A DNA stretch of 64,000 nt from Gottfriedia sp049568075 (lineage in GTDB: Bacteria > Bacillota > Bacilli > Bacillales > Bacillaceae_G), in the NCBI GenBank assembly GCA_049568075.1, contig CP144911.1; one strand, 5' to 3'. Both the position numbers and the translations under genes were made by a program. Of the stretch, positions 16,041 to 24,910 are shown in pieces. Each line of letters opens with the position of its first letter. Position 1 is the stretch's first letter. The notes beneath the pieces are model-generated. The model searched no databases. It worked only from the letters and a program-made list of their open reading frames with translations, and was not told the DNA's origin.

Positions 16041-16604
16041 TTATGAAAGTTGAGTTAATAGGTAGCGGTTTCCTGTAGCTTTCGTGAGTTCAAATCGATG
16101 GTTTTGTTCTTCAGATGAAATTCTAAATTGGTGATATACTGAACAAACAAGTTCTCCATTATCAAATACGATGAAATTAACTCCTTCTGAAGGTGAACCT
16201 TCAGGTTGAAATGACAGGAAGTTGTGACAGTACAAGCAATCGTATAGGGAAAAACTATGAGTATTTAGTAGGTACGCCAAAGTATAAAAAGATTCATCGG
16301 TCAAATTTTTCAATAGTGAATCGAAGCTATATAAAAGCTTTCTTTGAATACGAAGGATATCACCATTTTGTAATTTTTTCTTTTTGGGATACTGAATAAT
16401 AAAATTACCATTTTTTAAAGAAGCAGGAACCCACTCTTCATTTATAGAAACTTCAAAATCTTCATCGATAAGATCCTCAAGTAAAAATGCCTCATCAGTT
16501 TCATCATCGAAAAAGACCCATTCATCATTTATTTCTTCAATTGCTCCAATAGTAAAAGCGCGAGGTTGCTTTTGAAATAATTGTGATCGGTGCTTAAATT
16601 GCAT
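16041..16604 (-). CDS. yisN: DUF2777 family protein, YisN-like
   Basis: A 187-aa soluble, acidic protein with no enzymatic motif that I recognise. An acidic stretch (FFDDETDEAFLLEDLIDEDFE, about 31-51) is followed by a region with CLYCHNFLSFQPEGSPSEGVNF; the pair C-x-x-C could bind metal. Assignment to YisN rests on its place between yisL and asnO. ATG 16604 has GGAGG 8 nt upstream; the longer frame from 16640 does not. Confidence 0.7.
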   Translation of the reverse strand: MQFKHRSQLFQKQPRAFTIGAIEEINDEWVFFDDETDEAFLLEDLIDEDFEVSINEEWVPASLKNGNFIIQYPKKKKLQNGDILRIQRKLLYSFDSLLKNLTDESFYTLAYLLNTHSFSLYDCLYCHNFLSFQPEGSPSEGVNFIVFDNGELVCSVYHQFRISSEEQNHRFELTKATGNRYLLTQLS

Positions 16605-17040
16605 TAAGTAACCTCCAGTTACAAGCGTTCTGCTGTTCATTGTTTAATTACATAGGTTCAAGTGAAAAGTAGTGATTCGGACATTTTATTGAATCATAAA
16701 ATTAAGTATCTAATAGAATCTTTTTTTCGTTCGAACCTTTTTTTGAATCTCGAATATTGTTTAAAGGATTAAAAAATTTACTCTATTTTCCGACCGGTAT
16801 TAGGATTTATAAATCATAATAGCTGAGATTATTTCGATTTTAATAAAGCTGCTACTTTTTTCATTTATTGACATAACTTAACTATTTTATAACTATGCAA
16901 AAATTAAAAAAACGTATGGACAAATATTGATAAGTTACAAACTTTTTTTGAGGATTAACGCACCTATTTTTAAAAACAATAATACGATATAGAATTAACT
17001 TTAGTTTTATAGGGAAATAGCCCAGAAAGGAGAAAAAAAC
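16605..17040. other. 436-bp divergent promoter region between yisN and asnO
   Basis: No gene is visible. A TTGACA (16868-16873) followed 16 bp later by TAACTA is a possible vegetative promoter toward asnO. In B. subtilis asnO is SigE-controlled; I could not identify a convincing SigE promoter here. Confidence 0.4.
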
Positions 17041-18888
17041 ATGTGCGGTATAACTGGGTGGGCAGATTTTCAAAAGGATTTATCCAATGTAAATTCAGTC
17101 ACAAAAAAAATGGCTGAAACATTGTCTAAACGAGGGCCAGATGATACGAATATTTGGACGTCGAATCATTGTAGTTTTGGCCACAAAAGATTAGTTGTAG
17201 TTGATCCGGTAGGTGGAAAACAACCGATGCGTAAGACGAAAGGTAACTCCACGTACACGCTTTGCTACAATGGTGAGTTATATAATACTGAGGATATTAG
17301 AAAAGAACTTTTAAAAAGAGGCTATACGTTTCAAGGGCATTCAGATACAGAGGTACTACTTACAAGCTATATTGAGTGGAAGGAAGCTTGTGTAGACAAA
17401 TTTAATGGAATATTTGCTTTTGCAATCTGGGATGAAGAAAAGGAAAGTCTATTCATTGCAAGAGACCGTTTAGGTGTTAAACCTCTATTTTATAAAGAGG
17501 ACTATAAAAGATTATTATTCGCTTCAGAAGTAAAAGCAATTCTAGCAAACCCTGGGGTGAAGGCTGAATTAACTGAAGAAGGGCTCTCAGAAGTATTTGG
17601 ACTTGGTCCATCTCGTACGCCTGGAAATGGTGTTTTTGATGGGATTAAAGAACTCCGTGGTGGTCATGCTATGACATTCTCAAGAAATGGACTTAAAATA
17701 TGGAAATATTGGGATGTTAAAAGCGATATTCACACAGACTCAGTTGATGAAACGATTGAAAAAGTACGTTTTTATGTTGAAGATGCAATCGTAAGACAAT
17801 TGGTTTCTGATGTGCCTTTATGTACGTTTTTATCAGGTGGAGTTGATTCTAGTACGATTACAGCAATCGCTGCAAATCATTACGCTAAAGAAGGAAAAGG
17901 TCAATTAACCACATATTCAATCGATTATGAGGAAAATGATAAATATTTTACATCAAGTGTATTCCAACCAAATTCAGATGCACCTTGGATTGAGTTAATG
18001 TCTTCAACATTTAATACAAATCATCAAAGATGTGTCATTACAAACGAAGAACTGGTTCAATATTTAGATGAGGCGACAGAGTGTCGTGATCTTCCAGGAA
18101 TGGCGGATGTCGATTCTTCATTATTATGGTTTTGTCAAAAAATTAAACAGAACTTTGTAGTAGGCTTATCAGGAGAATGTGCTGATGAAATCTTTGGTGG
18201 ATATCCATGGTTTCACCGAGAAGATGATTTGAACAGACCAGCGTTTCCTTGGATGAGATCAACAGAACTTCGTCAAAAGCTTTTAAAAGAAAATTGGAGT
18301 AAGAAGCTGAATTTAGCTCAGTACGTTCAAGATCGATACAACGAGACTGTAAAAGAAACGCCAATCCTTGAAGGAGAAAGTCCATTAGAAGCTAAAAGAA
18401 GACAACTGTTTTATTTAAATCGTCAATGGTTTATGTCACAATTATTAGATCGAAAAGATCGGATGAGTATGGGAGCGAGCCTTGAAGTGCGTGTTCCTTT
18501 TGCAGATCACCGACTTGTCGAATATGTATGGAATATCCCGTGGGAGCTTAAAATGTATGGCGACCGTGAAAAAGGCATTTTAAGAAAGTCGCTTGAAGGT
18601 CTGTTACCAGATGATATCTTATACCGCAAAAAAAGCCCGTATCCAAAGACGCATAACCCGGTATATACAAAATTAGTTGTTCAAAAATTAAAAGAAGCTT
18701 TAAAAGATAAAAGCTCAGCTCTTTACGAGTTTCTTGATAAAGAGCAATTAAATAGTTTAGTGGAAAGTGAAGGAAAAGCATTTCAAGTTCCATGGTACGG
18801 ACAATTAATGTCTGGCCCTCAATTACTAGCTCATTTATATCAAATCCATGTTTGGTTTAAAAAATTCAATATTAATGTGAAAGCTTAA
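17041..18888 (+). CDS. asnO: Asparagine synthetase (glutamine-hydrolysing), AsnO type
   Basis: AsnB-type enzymes make asparagine from aspartate, ATP and glutamine. The 615-aa product starts MCGITGW with the catalytic Cys2 of the glutaminase domain, followed by RGPDDTN and YNGELYN; the synthetase domain shows the PP-loop FLSGGVDSSTI (about 262-272) and GLSGECADEIFGGYPWF. B. subtilis AsnO is 614 aa and required for sporulation; it has the same neighbours yisL and yisN. Start ATG 17041 follows AGAAAGGAG. A terminator follows. Confidence 0.95.
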   Translation: MCGITGWADFQKDLSNVNSVTKKMAETLSKRGPDDTNIWTSNHCSFGHKRLVVVDPVGGKQPMRKTKGNSTYTLCYNGELYNTEDIRKELLKRGYTFQGHSDTEVLLTSYIEWKEACVDKFNGIFAFAIWDEEKESLFIARDRLGVKPLFYKEDYKRLLFASEVKAILANPGVKAELTEEGLSEVFGLGPSRTPGNGVFDGIKELRGGHAMTFSRNGLKIWKYWDVKSDIHTDSVDETIEKVRFYVEDAIVRQLVSDVPLCTFLSGGVDSSTITAIAANHYAKEGKGQLTTYSIDYEENDKYFTSSVFQPNSDAPWIELMSSTFNTNHQRCVITNEELVQYLDEATECRDLPGMADVDSSLLWFCQKIKQNFVVGLSGECADEIFGGYPWFHREDDLNRPAFPWMRSTELRQKLLKENWSKKLNLAQYVQDRYNETVKETPILEGESPLEAKRRQLFYLNRQWFMSQLLDRKDRMSMGASLEVRVPFADHRLVEYVWNIPWELKMYGDREKGILRKSLEGLLPDDILYRKKSPYPKTHNPVYTKLVVQKLKEALKDKSSALYEFLDKEQLNSLVESEGKAFQVPWYGQLMSGPQLLAHLYQIHVWFKKFNINVKA

Positions 18889-18893
18889 ATTCT

Positions 18894-18921
18894 AGGGGTG
18901 ATCTTTTTCACCTCTTTTTTG
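18894..18921 (+). terminator. asnO terminator
   Basis: AGGGGTGA and TTCACCTCT arms with T6. Confidence 0.8.
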
Positions 18922-18944
18922 TCTGTTTAAATAGTCGAGTGGAT

Positions 18945-19102
18945 CTGCAAATAAAAAGTCGGAAAGTGCAATTAAAAACTCGATAACTGCAAATAAAAAG
19001 CATGAAATTGCAAATGAAAGGAGAGAGCTTCAAATAAAAAGTCAGAAAGCACAATTAAAAAATTGATAATTGTAATTAAAAAGCCCTTAACTGCAAATAA
19101 AC
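18945..19102. repeat. Degenerate ~21-bp tandem repeats, locus 1
   Basis: About eight units of 20-22 bp built on CTGCAAATAAAAAG with variants (TGCAATTAAAAA, TCAAATAAAAAG, TGTAATTAAAAAG). They fill the convergent gap between asnO and nrgB. The same unit type recurs at 56307-56511. A 65-codon frame through it on the minus strand is a by-product of the repeat and lacks a ribosome site. Confidence 0.8.
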
Positions 19103-19294
19103 ATTCATTTCCTTTGGTCTTTAATAAGATTTCAATGGATATAGCAAGAAACAGATTGGAAGCAAGCAACTATATTAAAAATCTAACCTCTTTTTACAAA
19201 AAAACTTATATTCAATAAAAATTTTGGCCACCATTCACATCTACAAAATCCTTGGAGTTGCTGTTACTCAAATGAAAATTGTGAACTAACAAAT

Positions 19295-19328
19295 AAAAAA
19301 CCTAGCCATATAGAACGACTAGGTTTTA
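19295..19328 (-). terminator. nrgB terminator
   Basis: AAAACCTAG and CTAGG-TTTTTT on the minus strand, immediately downstream of nrgB. Confidence 0.8.
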
Positions 19329-19332
19329 AAAT

Positions 19333-19695
19333 CTAATAATCATTTTGTAATGCGTCTCTTCCTTCTTCGCCAGTACGAATTTTTATCGCGTTTTCAATAG
19401 GGTATACAAATATTTTTCCATCCCCAGGTTTTCCTGTTTTTAACACTCTTTTTGCTTCATCGATTACAGCTTGAACAGGTACGTCACATACGACTATTTC
19501 AACTTTTATTTTTTCATGTAAATTGATTGTTCGTTTTTTTCCTCGATACACTTCCGTATAGCCGGATTGCATTCCGCATCCTAAAACGTTCGTTACGGTC
19601 ATTCCTGTGATTCCTACCTTTGAAAGTGCATCTTTTAAAACATCAAATTTATCTGGCCGTGTAATGATTTCAATTTTCGTTAATTTTGCAGTCAT
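19333..19695 (-). CDS. nrgB: PII nitrogen regulatory protein NrgB (GlnK-like)
   Basis: PII proteins sense 2-oxoglutarate and ATP/ADP and gate ammonium transporters. The 120-aa product shows the PII fold order: KLTKIEIITRPDKFDVLKDAL, a T-loop with SGYTEVYRGKK (about 44-54), the B-loop TGKPGDGKIFVYPI (about 92-105) and a C-terminal RTGEEG. Start ATG 19695 follows AAGGAGGG. It lies 12 bp after the ammonium transporter gene, as in B. subtilis nrgAB. Confidence 0.94.
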   Translation of the reverse strand: MTAKLTKIEIITRPDKFDVLKDALSKVGITGMTVTNVLGCGMQSGYTEVYRGKKRTINLHEKIKVEIVVCDVPVQAVIDEAKRVLKTGKPGDGKIFVYPIENAIKIRTGEEGRDALQNDY

Positions 19696-19707
19696 TTTTT
19701 TCCCTCC

Positions 19708-20943
19708 TTAAATACTTGCGTCGTGATATGCTTTTTCTCCGTGTATGCTTAAGTCAAGGCCGAGGTTTTCTTCCTCTTGATCAACTCGAATGCGGATGAA
19801 AAAGCCTATAACTTTCACAATTAAAAAGGTAATAATTCCTGCAAAAAGATAGGTTGCACAGATAGCGAGTAGTTGTTTCCAAAGAAGTGATATGTCACCG
19901 TAAAAAAGTCCGTTTGCACCTGCACTATTTACTGATTTTGTGGCGAATAATCCTGTTGCAATAGCTCCCCATGTCCCACCGATTCCGTGACAACCGAATG
20001 CGTCTAAAGCATCGTCATATCCAAATTTGTATTTTAAGTATGTTACTGCTAAAAAGCATATGACACCACCTAAAAATCCAATCACGATTGATGAGAGAGG
20101 AGTGACGAATCCACAAGCAGGTGTAATTGCAACTAATCCAGCTACGGCACCACTAACGCCACCTAAAATAGTAGGTTTTTTATTTACGTACCATTCTACT
20201 AGCACCCAAGCAACTGAAGCTGCAGCTGCTGCAGTATTTGTATTTATGAATGCAGTTAAAGCCACATCATTTAATGTTAAAGCACTACCAACATTAAATC
20301 CGAACCACCCAAACCATAATAGTCCAGCGCCTAATACAGTTAGTGGTAAATGATGAGGTGATGTAGATCCGAAATCTCGTCTTTTGCCAAGAAGTAGAGC
20401 CAGAACCAAACCTGAAACACCGGAGGAAATATGGACAACTGTTCCGCCAGCGAAGTCTAAAGCACCTAGATTACGAAGCCAACCATCCACGCCCCAAACC
20501 CAGTGAGCTAATGGATCGTAAACAAATGTTGTCCATAAAAGAGTAAATAATAGAAATGCTGAAAATTTCATGCGCTCAGCGAAGGCACCTGAAATAAGTG
20601 CAGGAGTTAAAATTGCAAACATTAGCTGGAACATCATGAAAAGATTATGAGGAACTGTTGCGCTGTAGTTATCATTTGGAGTAAAACCAACATCCTTTAA
20701 TGCTGCCCAAGAAAAGTTACCAATCAAATGATGAAAATCTGGACCGAATGCTAAAGAGTAACCAATTAACACCCACTGGATTGATACGATTGCCATAGCA
20801 GAATAGCTATGCATTGTAGTACTTAATACGTTTTTACTTTTTACCATACCGCCGTAAAAAAGTGCCAAACCAGGTGTCATAATCATGACTAAAACAGTTG
20901 AAATAAAAAGAAATACACTATCCGCAGCTTGAATACCGTTCAT
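19708..20943 (-). CDS. nrgA: Ammonium transporter NrgA (Amt family)
   Basis: A membrane channel for ammonium. The 411-aa product has about 11 helices and the pore histidines of the Amt family in FAGGTVVHISSG (His171) and FGCHGIGGTWGAI (His319), with the signature DFAGGTVVH. ATG 20943 is chosen: GGGGA lies 7 nt before it, whereas the in-frame ATG at 20949 touches that site. It is co-transcribed with the PII gene and is preceded by two GlnR/TnrA-type boxes. In B. subtilis nrgAB lies in another part of the chromosome. Confidence 0.95.
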   Translation of the reverse strand: MNGIQAADSVFLFISTVLVMIMTPGLALFYGGMVKSKNVLSTTMHSYSAMAIVSIQWVLIGYSLAFGPDFHHLIGNFSWAALKDVGFTPNDNYSATVPHNLFMMFQLMFAILTPALISGAFAERMKFSAFLLFTLLWTTFVYDPLAHWVWGVDGWLRNLGALDFAGGTVVHISSGVSGLVLALLLGKRRDFGSTSPHHLPLTVLGAGLLWFGWFGFNVGSALTLNDVALTAFINTNTAAAAASVAWVLVEWYVNKKPTILGGVSGAVAGLVAITPACGFVTPLSSIVIGFLGGVICFLAVTYLKYKFGYDDALDAFGCHGIGGTWGAIATGLFATKSVNSAGANGLFYGDISLLWKQLLAICATYLFAGIITFLIVKVIGFFIRIRVDQEEENLGLDLSIHGEKAYHDASI

Positions 20944-20964
20944 CTTCATTCCCCATTTCTTTAA

Positions 20965-20981
20965 TGTTAGTTTTTATAACA
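20965..20981 (-). promoter_or_regulatory. Second GlnR/TnrA-type box in the nrgA leader
   Basis: TGTTAGTTTTTATAACA fits the 17-bp TGTNAN7TNACA operator of GlnR/TnrA. It lies between the predicted transcript start and the nrgA start codon, so binding would repress rather than activate. It overlaps a 17-bp palindrome at 20976-20992. Confidence 0.6.
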
Positions 20982-21064
20982 TTAAATGTTATATAAGTTA
21001 TCATATTCAGAATGTATGCAAAATTCAATAATAATTTCACGAAATTCCCAAAAAAATATATAAA

Positions 21065-21113
21065 ATTATAATGAAAACGCTAACATATAACTAATTTGTT
21101 AGAAAATCTAACA
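21065..21113 (-). promoter_or_regulatory. nrgA promoter with upstream TnrA box
   Basis: TGTTAGATTTTCTAACA (21097-21113) matches the full TnrA consensus TGTNANATTTTNTNACA. A TATAAT -10 on the minus strand lies at 21065-21070, placing the box centre near -47, the distance used for TnrA activation at nrgAB in B. subtilis. No good -35 is present, as expected for an activated promoter. Confidence 0.8.
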
Positions 21114-21131
21114 TAACGTAAATGGGTGAAT

Positions 21132-21166
21132 AAAAATACAGACCCACTTAAATGAGTCTGTATTTG
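21132..21166 (-). terminator. Terminator of the neopullulanase gene
   Basis: AATACAGAC and GTCTGTATT arms followed on the minus strand by TTTTATTC. Confidence 0.75.
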
Positions 21167-21191
21167 AAAGTTTGATGTCAGGACAACAGCC

Positions 21192-22964
21192 TTAATTAAA
21201 TAAGTTTGTATCTTCTACTTGCAAGATTAAAAAGTCGGTCTCTAGTAGATCAACACCAATTGAATCAGATTCAGTTGCAAACTGTTCGCCATTCCATACA
21301 TTTGTAATTCTTTTCTTACCTAAATTTATTGGTACTTTAACTGACTGTTTTTCGCTTGAGTTATTAATGATGATAAAAAAATGAAATTGATTATTCTTTC
21401 TTTCATACATAACAATGTCGGGCTGTTCCACTTGTACCCAATTAAACTCACCGTCATTTTCTAAAACTGAGTATTTTTTTCTTATCGAAATCAACTTTTT
21501 TATTGAATCAAAGATACTTAAATTATATTTTGATTTGTCCCAAAGCATACAGCTTCGGCATTCGGGGTCATTTCCACCTTGTAGACCAATTTCATCTCCG
21601 TAGTAGATACATGGAGTTCCAAAGAAAGTAAATAAAAAGACATATAATAGTATCACTCGTTTTTCATTTTGATTACATTGTGTCAGTATTCTTGGTGTAT
21701 CATGTGAACCTAATACATTGAAGAGCACTTTGATTACAGGTAATGGATATTGGGCTATTAAATCGTTAATCGAATATTGAAATTGTATCTTTGAAATTGA
21801 TTGATACCCGAAATAATCAAAAAGCGATTTCATTAGAGGATAATTCATAACAGAATCGAATTCGTCACCTCTTAACCATGGAATTGCATGGTGCCAAATC
21901 TCACCTACAATAAATAAATCCTTTTTTAATTCCTTCATTTTTTTATTAAATAGTTTCCAAAAATAATGATCGATTTCGTTTGCTACATCTAAACGCCAAC
22001 CATCTATATTAAATTCTTTGATCCAATAAGAACCTACTTCTAATAAAAAATTCTGTACTTCTTTATTTTCAGTATTTAGTTTTGGCATTTCCTTTACAAA
22101 AGAAAAAGTTTCATACGCTGCATTGTTTTGTTCATCTTTAAAAAAGTGAAACCACTCATAAAAGGCGGATTCCCTTCCGTTTTGCAAAGCATCCTGAAAT
22201 GGAGGAAAGGATGCACTTGTGTGGTTAAATACTGCATCAAGCATTACTCGAATATTATTTTCATGACATTTTTCGATTAATGTTTTTAATACTTTTTCAT
22301 CTCCAAAAGTAGGATCTATTCTAAAATAATTAATTGTATTATATTTATGATTTGAATTTGCTTCAAAAATAGGAGTTAAATAAATTCCGGATATTCCTAA
22401 ATTTTTAAGATAATCTATTTTTTGAATAACACCTTCTAAATCACCACCAAAATAGCTTGAACTAGTTGGTAGAGTAGAGCCCCACGGAGTCGAATTGATA
22501 GGATTATTTTTGTTATTTCCACTAGCAAATCGATCGGGGAAAATTTGATACCAAATCGTATCATGAATCCAACTCGGGGGTGATATTAAATTATTTTTAT
22601 GAAGAAACGGCAATGTAAAACAGTTTGATTGATCGTTAGGGTTAAAATTGTTTGAAAATCCTCCCTCACCATAAAATAGAGAAACTTGCTCATTTTTTAA
22701 AAGAAATTGATATTTCATTCGTTTATTTGGAGGGATTACATTTACTTCCCAGTAATCAAATAGTTCAGTGGAAAATGCAAGATACATGGAGAGTGATGAT
22801 TCAATTTGCCAACCTGATTCATTAAATTTAAATGGATCTCCGAAATAAAAAATAATTTCTGTACAATCACCTTTTTTTGTTCGTATTCTTAAACGATAGG
22901 TTTCATCATCTATTGAAAAAGCATATTGATCATATGGCTGATGATATATTGATTCAATTTGCAT
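21192..22964 (-). CDS. GH13 neopullulanase / cyclomaltodextrinase / maltogenic amylase
   Basis: An intracellular GH13 hydrolase for maltodextrins, cyclodextrins or pullulan (no signal peptide). The 590-aa product has an N-terminal beta domain (about 1-125) typical of GH13_20, then the barrel: WYQIFPDRF (138-146), DAVFNH (Asp243, His248), GWRLDVANEI with nucleophile Asp326, VGEIWHH with acid Glu355, and GSHDTPRI with Asp422. All three catalytic carboxylates are present. It is divergent from a second GH13 gene, with a cre/LacI-type operator between them. Which substrate it prefers cannot be told from sequence alone. Confidence 0.92.
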   Translation of the reverse strand: MQIESIYHQPYDQYAFSIDDETYRLRIRTKKGDCTEIIFYFGDPFKFNESGWQIESSLSMYLAFSTELFDYWEVNVIPPNKRMKYQFLLKNEQVSLFYGEGGFSNNFNPNDQSNCFTLPFLHKNNLISPPSWIHDTIWYQIFPDRFASGNNKNNPINSTPWGSTLPTSSSYFGGDLEGVIQKIDYLKNLGISGIYLTPIFEANSNHKYNTINYFRIDPTFGDEKVLKTLIEKCHENNIRVMLDAVFNHTSASFPPFQDALQNGRESAFYEWFHFFKDEQNNAAYETFSFVKEMPKLNTENKEVQNFLLEVGSYWIKEFNIDGWRLDVANEIDHYFWKLFNKKMKELKKDLFIVGEIWHHAIPWLRGDEFDSVMNYPLMKSLFDYFGYQSISKIQFQYSINDLIAQYPLPVIKVLFNVLGSHDTPRILTQCNQNEKRVILLYVFLFTFFGTPCIYYGDEIGLQGGNDPECRSCMLWDKSKYNLSIFDSIKKLISIRKKYSVLENDGEFNWVQVEQPDIVMYERKNNQFHFFIIINNSSEKQSVKVPINLGKKRITNVWNGEQFATESDSIGVDLLETDFLILQVEDTNLFN

Positions 22965-23059
22965 GATCCCACCCTTTATTTTTTAGTATAATTTTATTAT
23001 GAATGTCTTTAAGGAATTAACTTGCTATCTAACTTTGTAACAGTATAATTAAATAGTGT

Positions 23060-23074
23060 GTGCAATCGCTTCCA
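23060..23074. promoter_or_regulatory. cre-like / LacI-family operator
   Basis: GTGCAATCGCTTCCA fits the CcpA cre consensus WTGNAANCGNWNNCW at all but its first base. It lies in the divergent region between the two GH13 genes and could be bound by CcpA or by the LacI-family regulator at 24911. Confidence 0.5.
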
Positions 23075-23180
23075 TTTTTATGAAATTTAATTTAACATTT
23101 GAATTTCATTGTAATATTTTGCAAAATAATGTAGAGAGTGAAATTTTTGTACATGCGAGTGTCTTGCAGGGGGAGAAAAA

Positions 23181-24683
23181 ATGAGGCGATTTGGTTTTTT
23201 AATACTAGTGTCTGTACTATTTTTTAGTACGTTACCAAGTATTGGTTTTGCAGAAAAAAATACAACTGATCTAAGAAAAGAAATGATTTATCGAATTTTA
23301 ATTGATCGTTTTTTTGATGGTAATCCAATGAATGATAAAAATACAGACCCGAAAGATTTAAATAAATCTCAGGGTGGGGATTTAGATGGTATTACCCAAA
23401 AATTAGATTATCTTAAGGATTTTGGATATAATGCTATTTCTATTTCACCTATTTTTGAGAATGACGCAAATTCATATGATGGATTCTCAGTTGTTAATTT
23501 TAGAAAAATTGATCCAAGGTTCGGAACAAATAAAGAACTTAAGAAGTTAGTTAAAGAAGCGCATAAACGTAATATAAAAGTTTATATTGATTTTGTTACA
23601 AATAATGCTTCGCCAAATAATGAACTTGCTAAAAAAACGGATTGGTTTAATCCTGAAAATAGTACAAGTTCAGAAAAGAAATGGATAAATGGGTTACCTG
23701 ATTTTAATCAAGAAAATAATGAAGTAGCTAATTACTTAATTGAAACAGCTAAGTATTGGATGGATCAAGCTAAATTTGACGGATATAATTTACAAGAAGT
23801 AAATAATGTACCTGTTTCATTTTGGGAATCATTTAACAAAGAAATAAAAAAGAAAAATCCAAATTTCATTTTATTTGCTGATTTAAATGCTTCAAGTGAT
23901 ATAGATCTAAATAAATATAAAAGTTTAGGTTTTAATGGAATTTATAATGTTGATTCAGTTCCTGATTTAGCAAATACGTTTTCTTCACAAAATCAATCAT
24001 TAACTGACATAATGAAGCAACAAGCGTATTTAAGTAAGCAGTTAGGTTCGACATTAATGATTAACTATTTAGATGATGAAATGACTAAGCGTTTTGTTTC
24101 AATAGCTCTTTCAAAAGGGCAGTATCCACCTTCAAGATTAAAGTTGGCTCTTGCATATTTATTTACAACACCGGGGATTCCTTTGACGTATTACGGGACA
24201 GAAATTGCACTAAATGGTGGAAACATCCCTGATAATCGAAAAGGAATGGATTTCCGTACTGATGAAGATTTTTCAAAATATATTAAAAAGCTGACTGAAT
24301 TAAGAAGAACTTTACCGTCACTTTCTGATGGTGATTTTGAAGTACTTTATGATGATTCTAAAGGTATGACTTTAATTAAGAGACATTATAATGATGAAAC
24401 TACGATCGTTGCAATAAATAATACTTCTCTTGATCAAAAGGTTCATGTAGATTTTGATGTTGTTAAAAAGTCTAATGAATTAAGAGGGATGTTAAGTGAT
24501 GATTTGGTTCGTCCAAATAAAAAAGGATTTGATATAGTCCTTAAAAGAGAATCTTCAAATGTTTATGCAGTTGCACCTAAAACTAGTTTAAACATTGGAG
24601 TGATTATTGCAATTCCATCTATTTTTGTGGCGTTTATCATCTTTTTATGGTTTGCAAGAAGACGTAATAATGAAGAGAAATAA
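23181..24683 (+). CDS. Membrane-anchored GH13 alpha-amylase-like protein with degenerate active site
   Basis: A 500-aa protein with a signal peptide (1-24, cleavage after GFA), an alpha-amylase-type barrel, and a C-terminal membrane helix (about 471-491) with a basic tail RRRNN. The fold markers are there (IYRILIDRFFDGNP, GGDLDGITQKLDYLKDFGYN, TTPGIPLTYYGTEIAL...DNRKGMDF), but the catalytic positions are not: region I NH becomes Asn141-Asn142; region II G-F-R-L-D becomes GYNLQ (Asn203, Gln205); region III Glu becomes Asp234; region IV NHD becomes Asp299-Glu300-Met301. It is probably a non-hydrolytic extracellular sugar-binding or scaffold protein. Ribosome site AGGGGGAG; start ATG 23181. Confidence 0.85.
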   Translation: MRRFGFLILVSVLFFSTLPSIGFAEKNTTDLRKEMIYRILIDRFFDGNPMNDKNTDPKDLNKSQGGDLDGITQKLDYLKDFGYNAISISPIFENDANSYDGFSVVNFRKIDPRFGTNKELKKLVKEAHKRNIKVYIDFVTNNASPNNELAKKTDWFNPENSTSSEKKWINGLPDFNQENNEVANYLIETAKYWMDQAKFDGYNLQEVNNVPVSFWESFNKEIKKKNPNFILFADLNASSDIDLNKYKSLGFNGIYNVDSVPDLANTFSSQNQSLTDIMKQQAYLSKQLGSTLMINYLDDEMTKRFVSIALSKGQYPPSRLKLALAYLFTTPGIPLTYYGTEIALNGGNIPDNRKGMDFRTDEDFSKYIKKLTELRRTLPSLSDGDFEVLYDDSKGMTLIKRHYNDETTIVAINNTSLDQKVHVDFDVVKKSNELRGMLSDDLVRPNKKGFDIVLKRESSNVYAVAPKTSLNIGVIIAIPSIFVAFIIFLWFARRRNNEEK

Positions 24684-24698
24684 ATACTAGTTAGCTGA

Positions 24699-24744
24699 GC
24701 TTAGAATACTTGTGAAGATGACTGTCTTATTTAGTATTCTAAGC
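24699..24744. repeat. 12-bp perfect inverted repeat after the GH13-like gene
   Basis: GCTTAGAATACT (24699-24710) and AGTATTCTAAGC (24733-24744) with a 22-nt loop. No T-run follows, so it is not a standard terminator; it may be a 3' stem or a protein site. Confidence 0.7.
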
Positions 24745-24869
24745 AAATTGTATAAAGATTTAATCCACTAGATTCCATTATAATAAACGGGACATCGACT
24801 TGTGAAGGAAGATGTGGATTGTATCAAGAATCAATAATCTTTTAAATAGAGTCTACATCTAAAGAAGAA

Positions 24870-24884
24870 ATGATAACGTTTACA
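24870..24884. promoter_or_regulatory. LacI/CcpA-type operator before the regulator gene
   Basis: ATGATAACGTTTACA matches the cre consensus with one mismatch and has a symmetric AACGTT core. It lies 27 bp before the regulator's start codon, in position for autoregulation. Confidence 0.5.
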
Positions 24885-24910
24885 TTCATTCGTAAATAAG
24901 GGGAATTAAA

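Noticed and set aside
18972..19169. 65-codon minus-strand frame after nrgB
   Set aside because: Produced by the ~21-bp repeats; low complexity and no ribosome site.
20027..20353. 108-codon plus-strand frame in nrgA
   Set aside because: Shadow of the ammonium transporter, which is full length with intact pore histidines.
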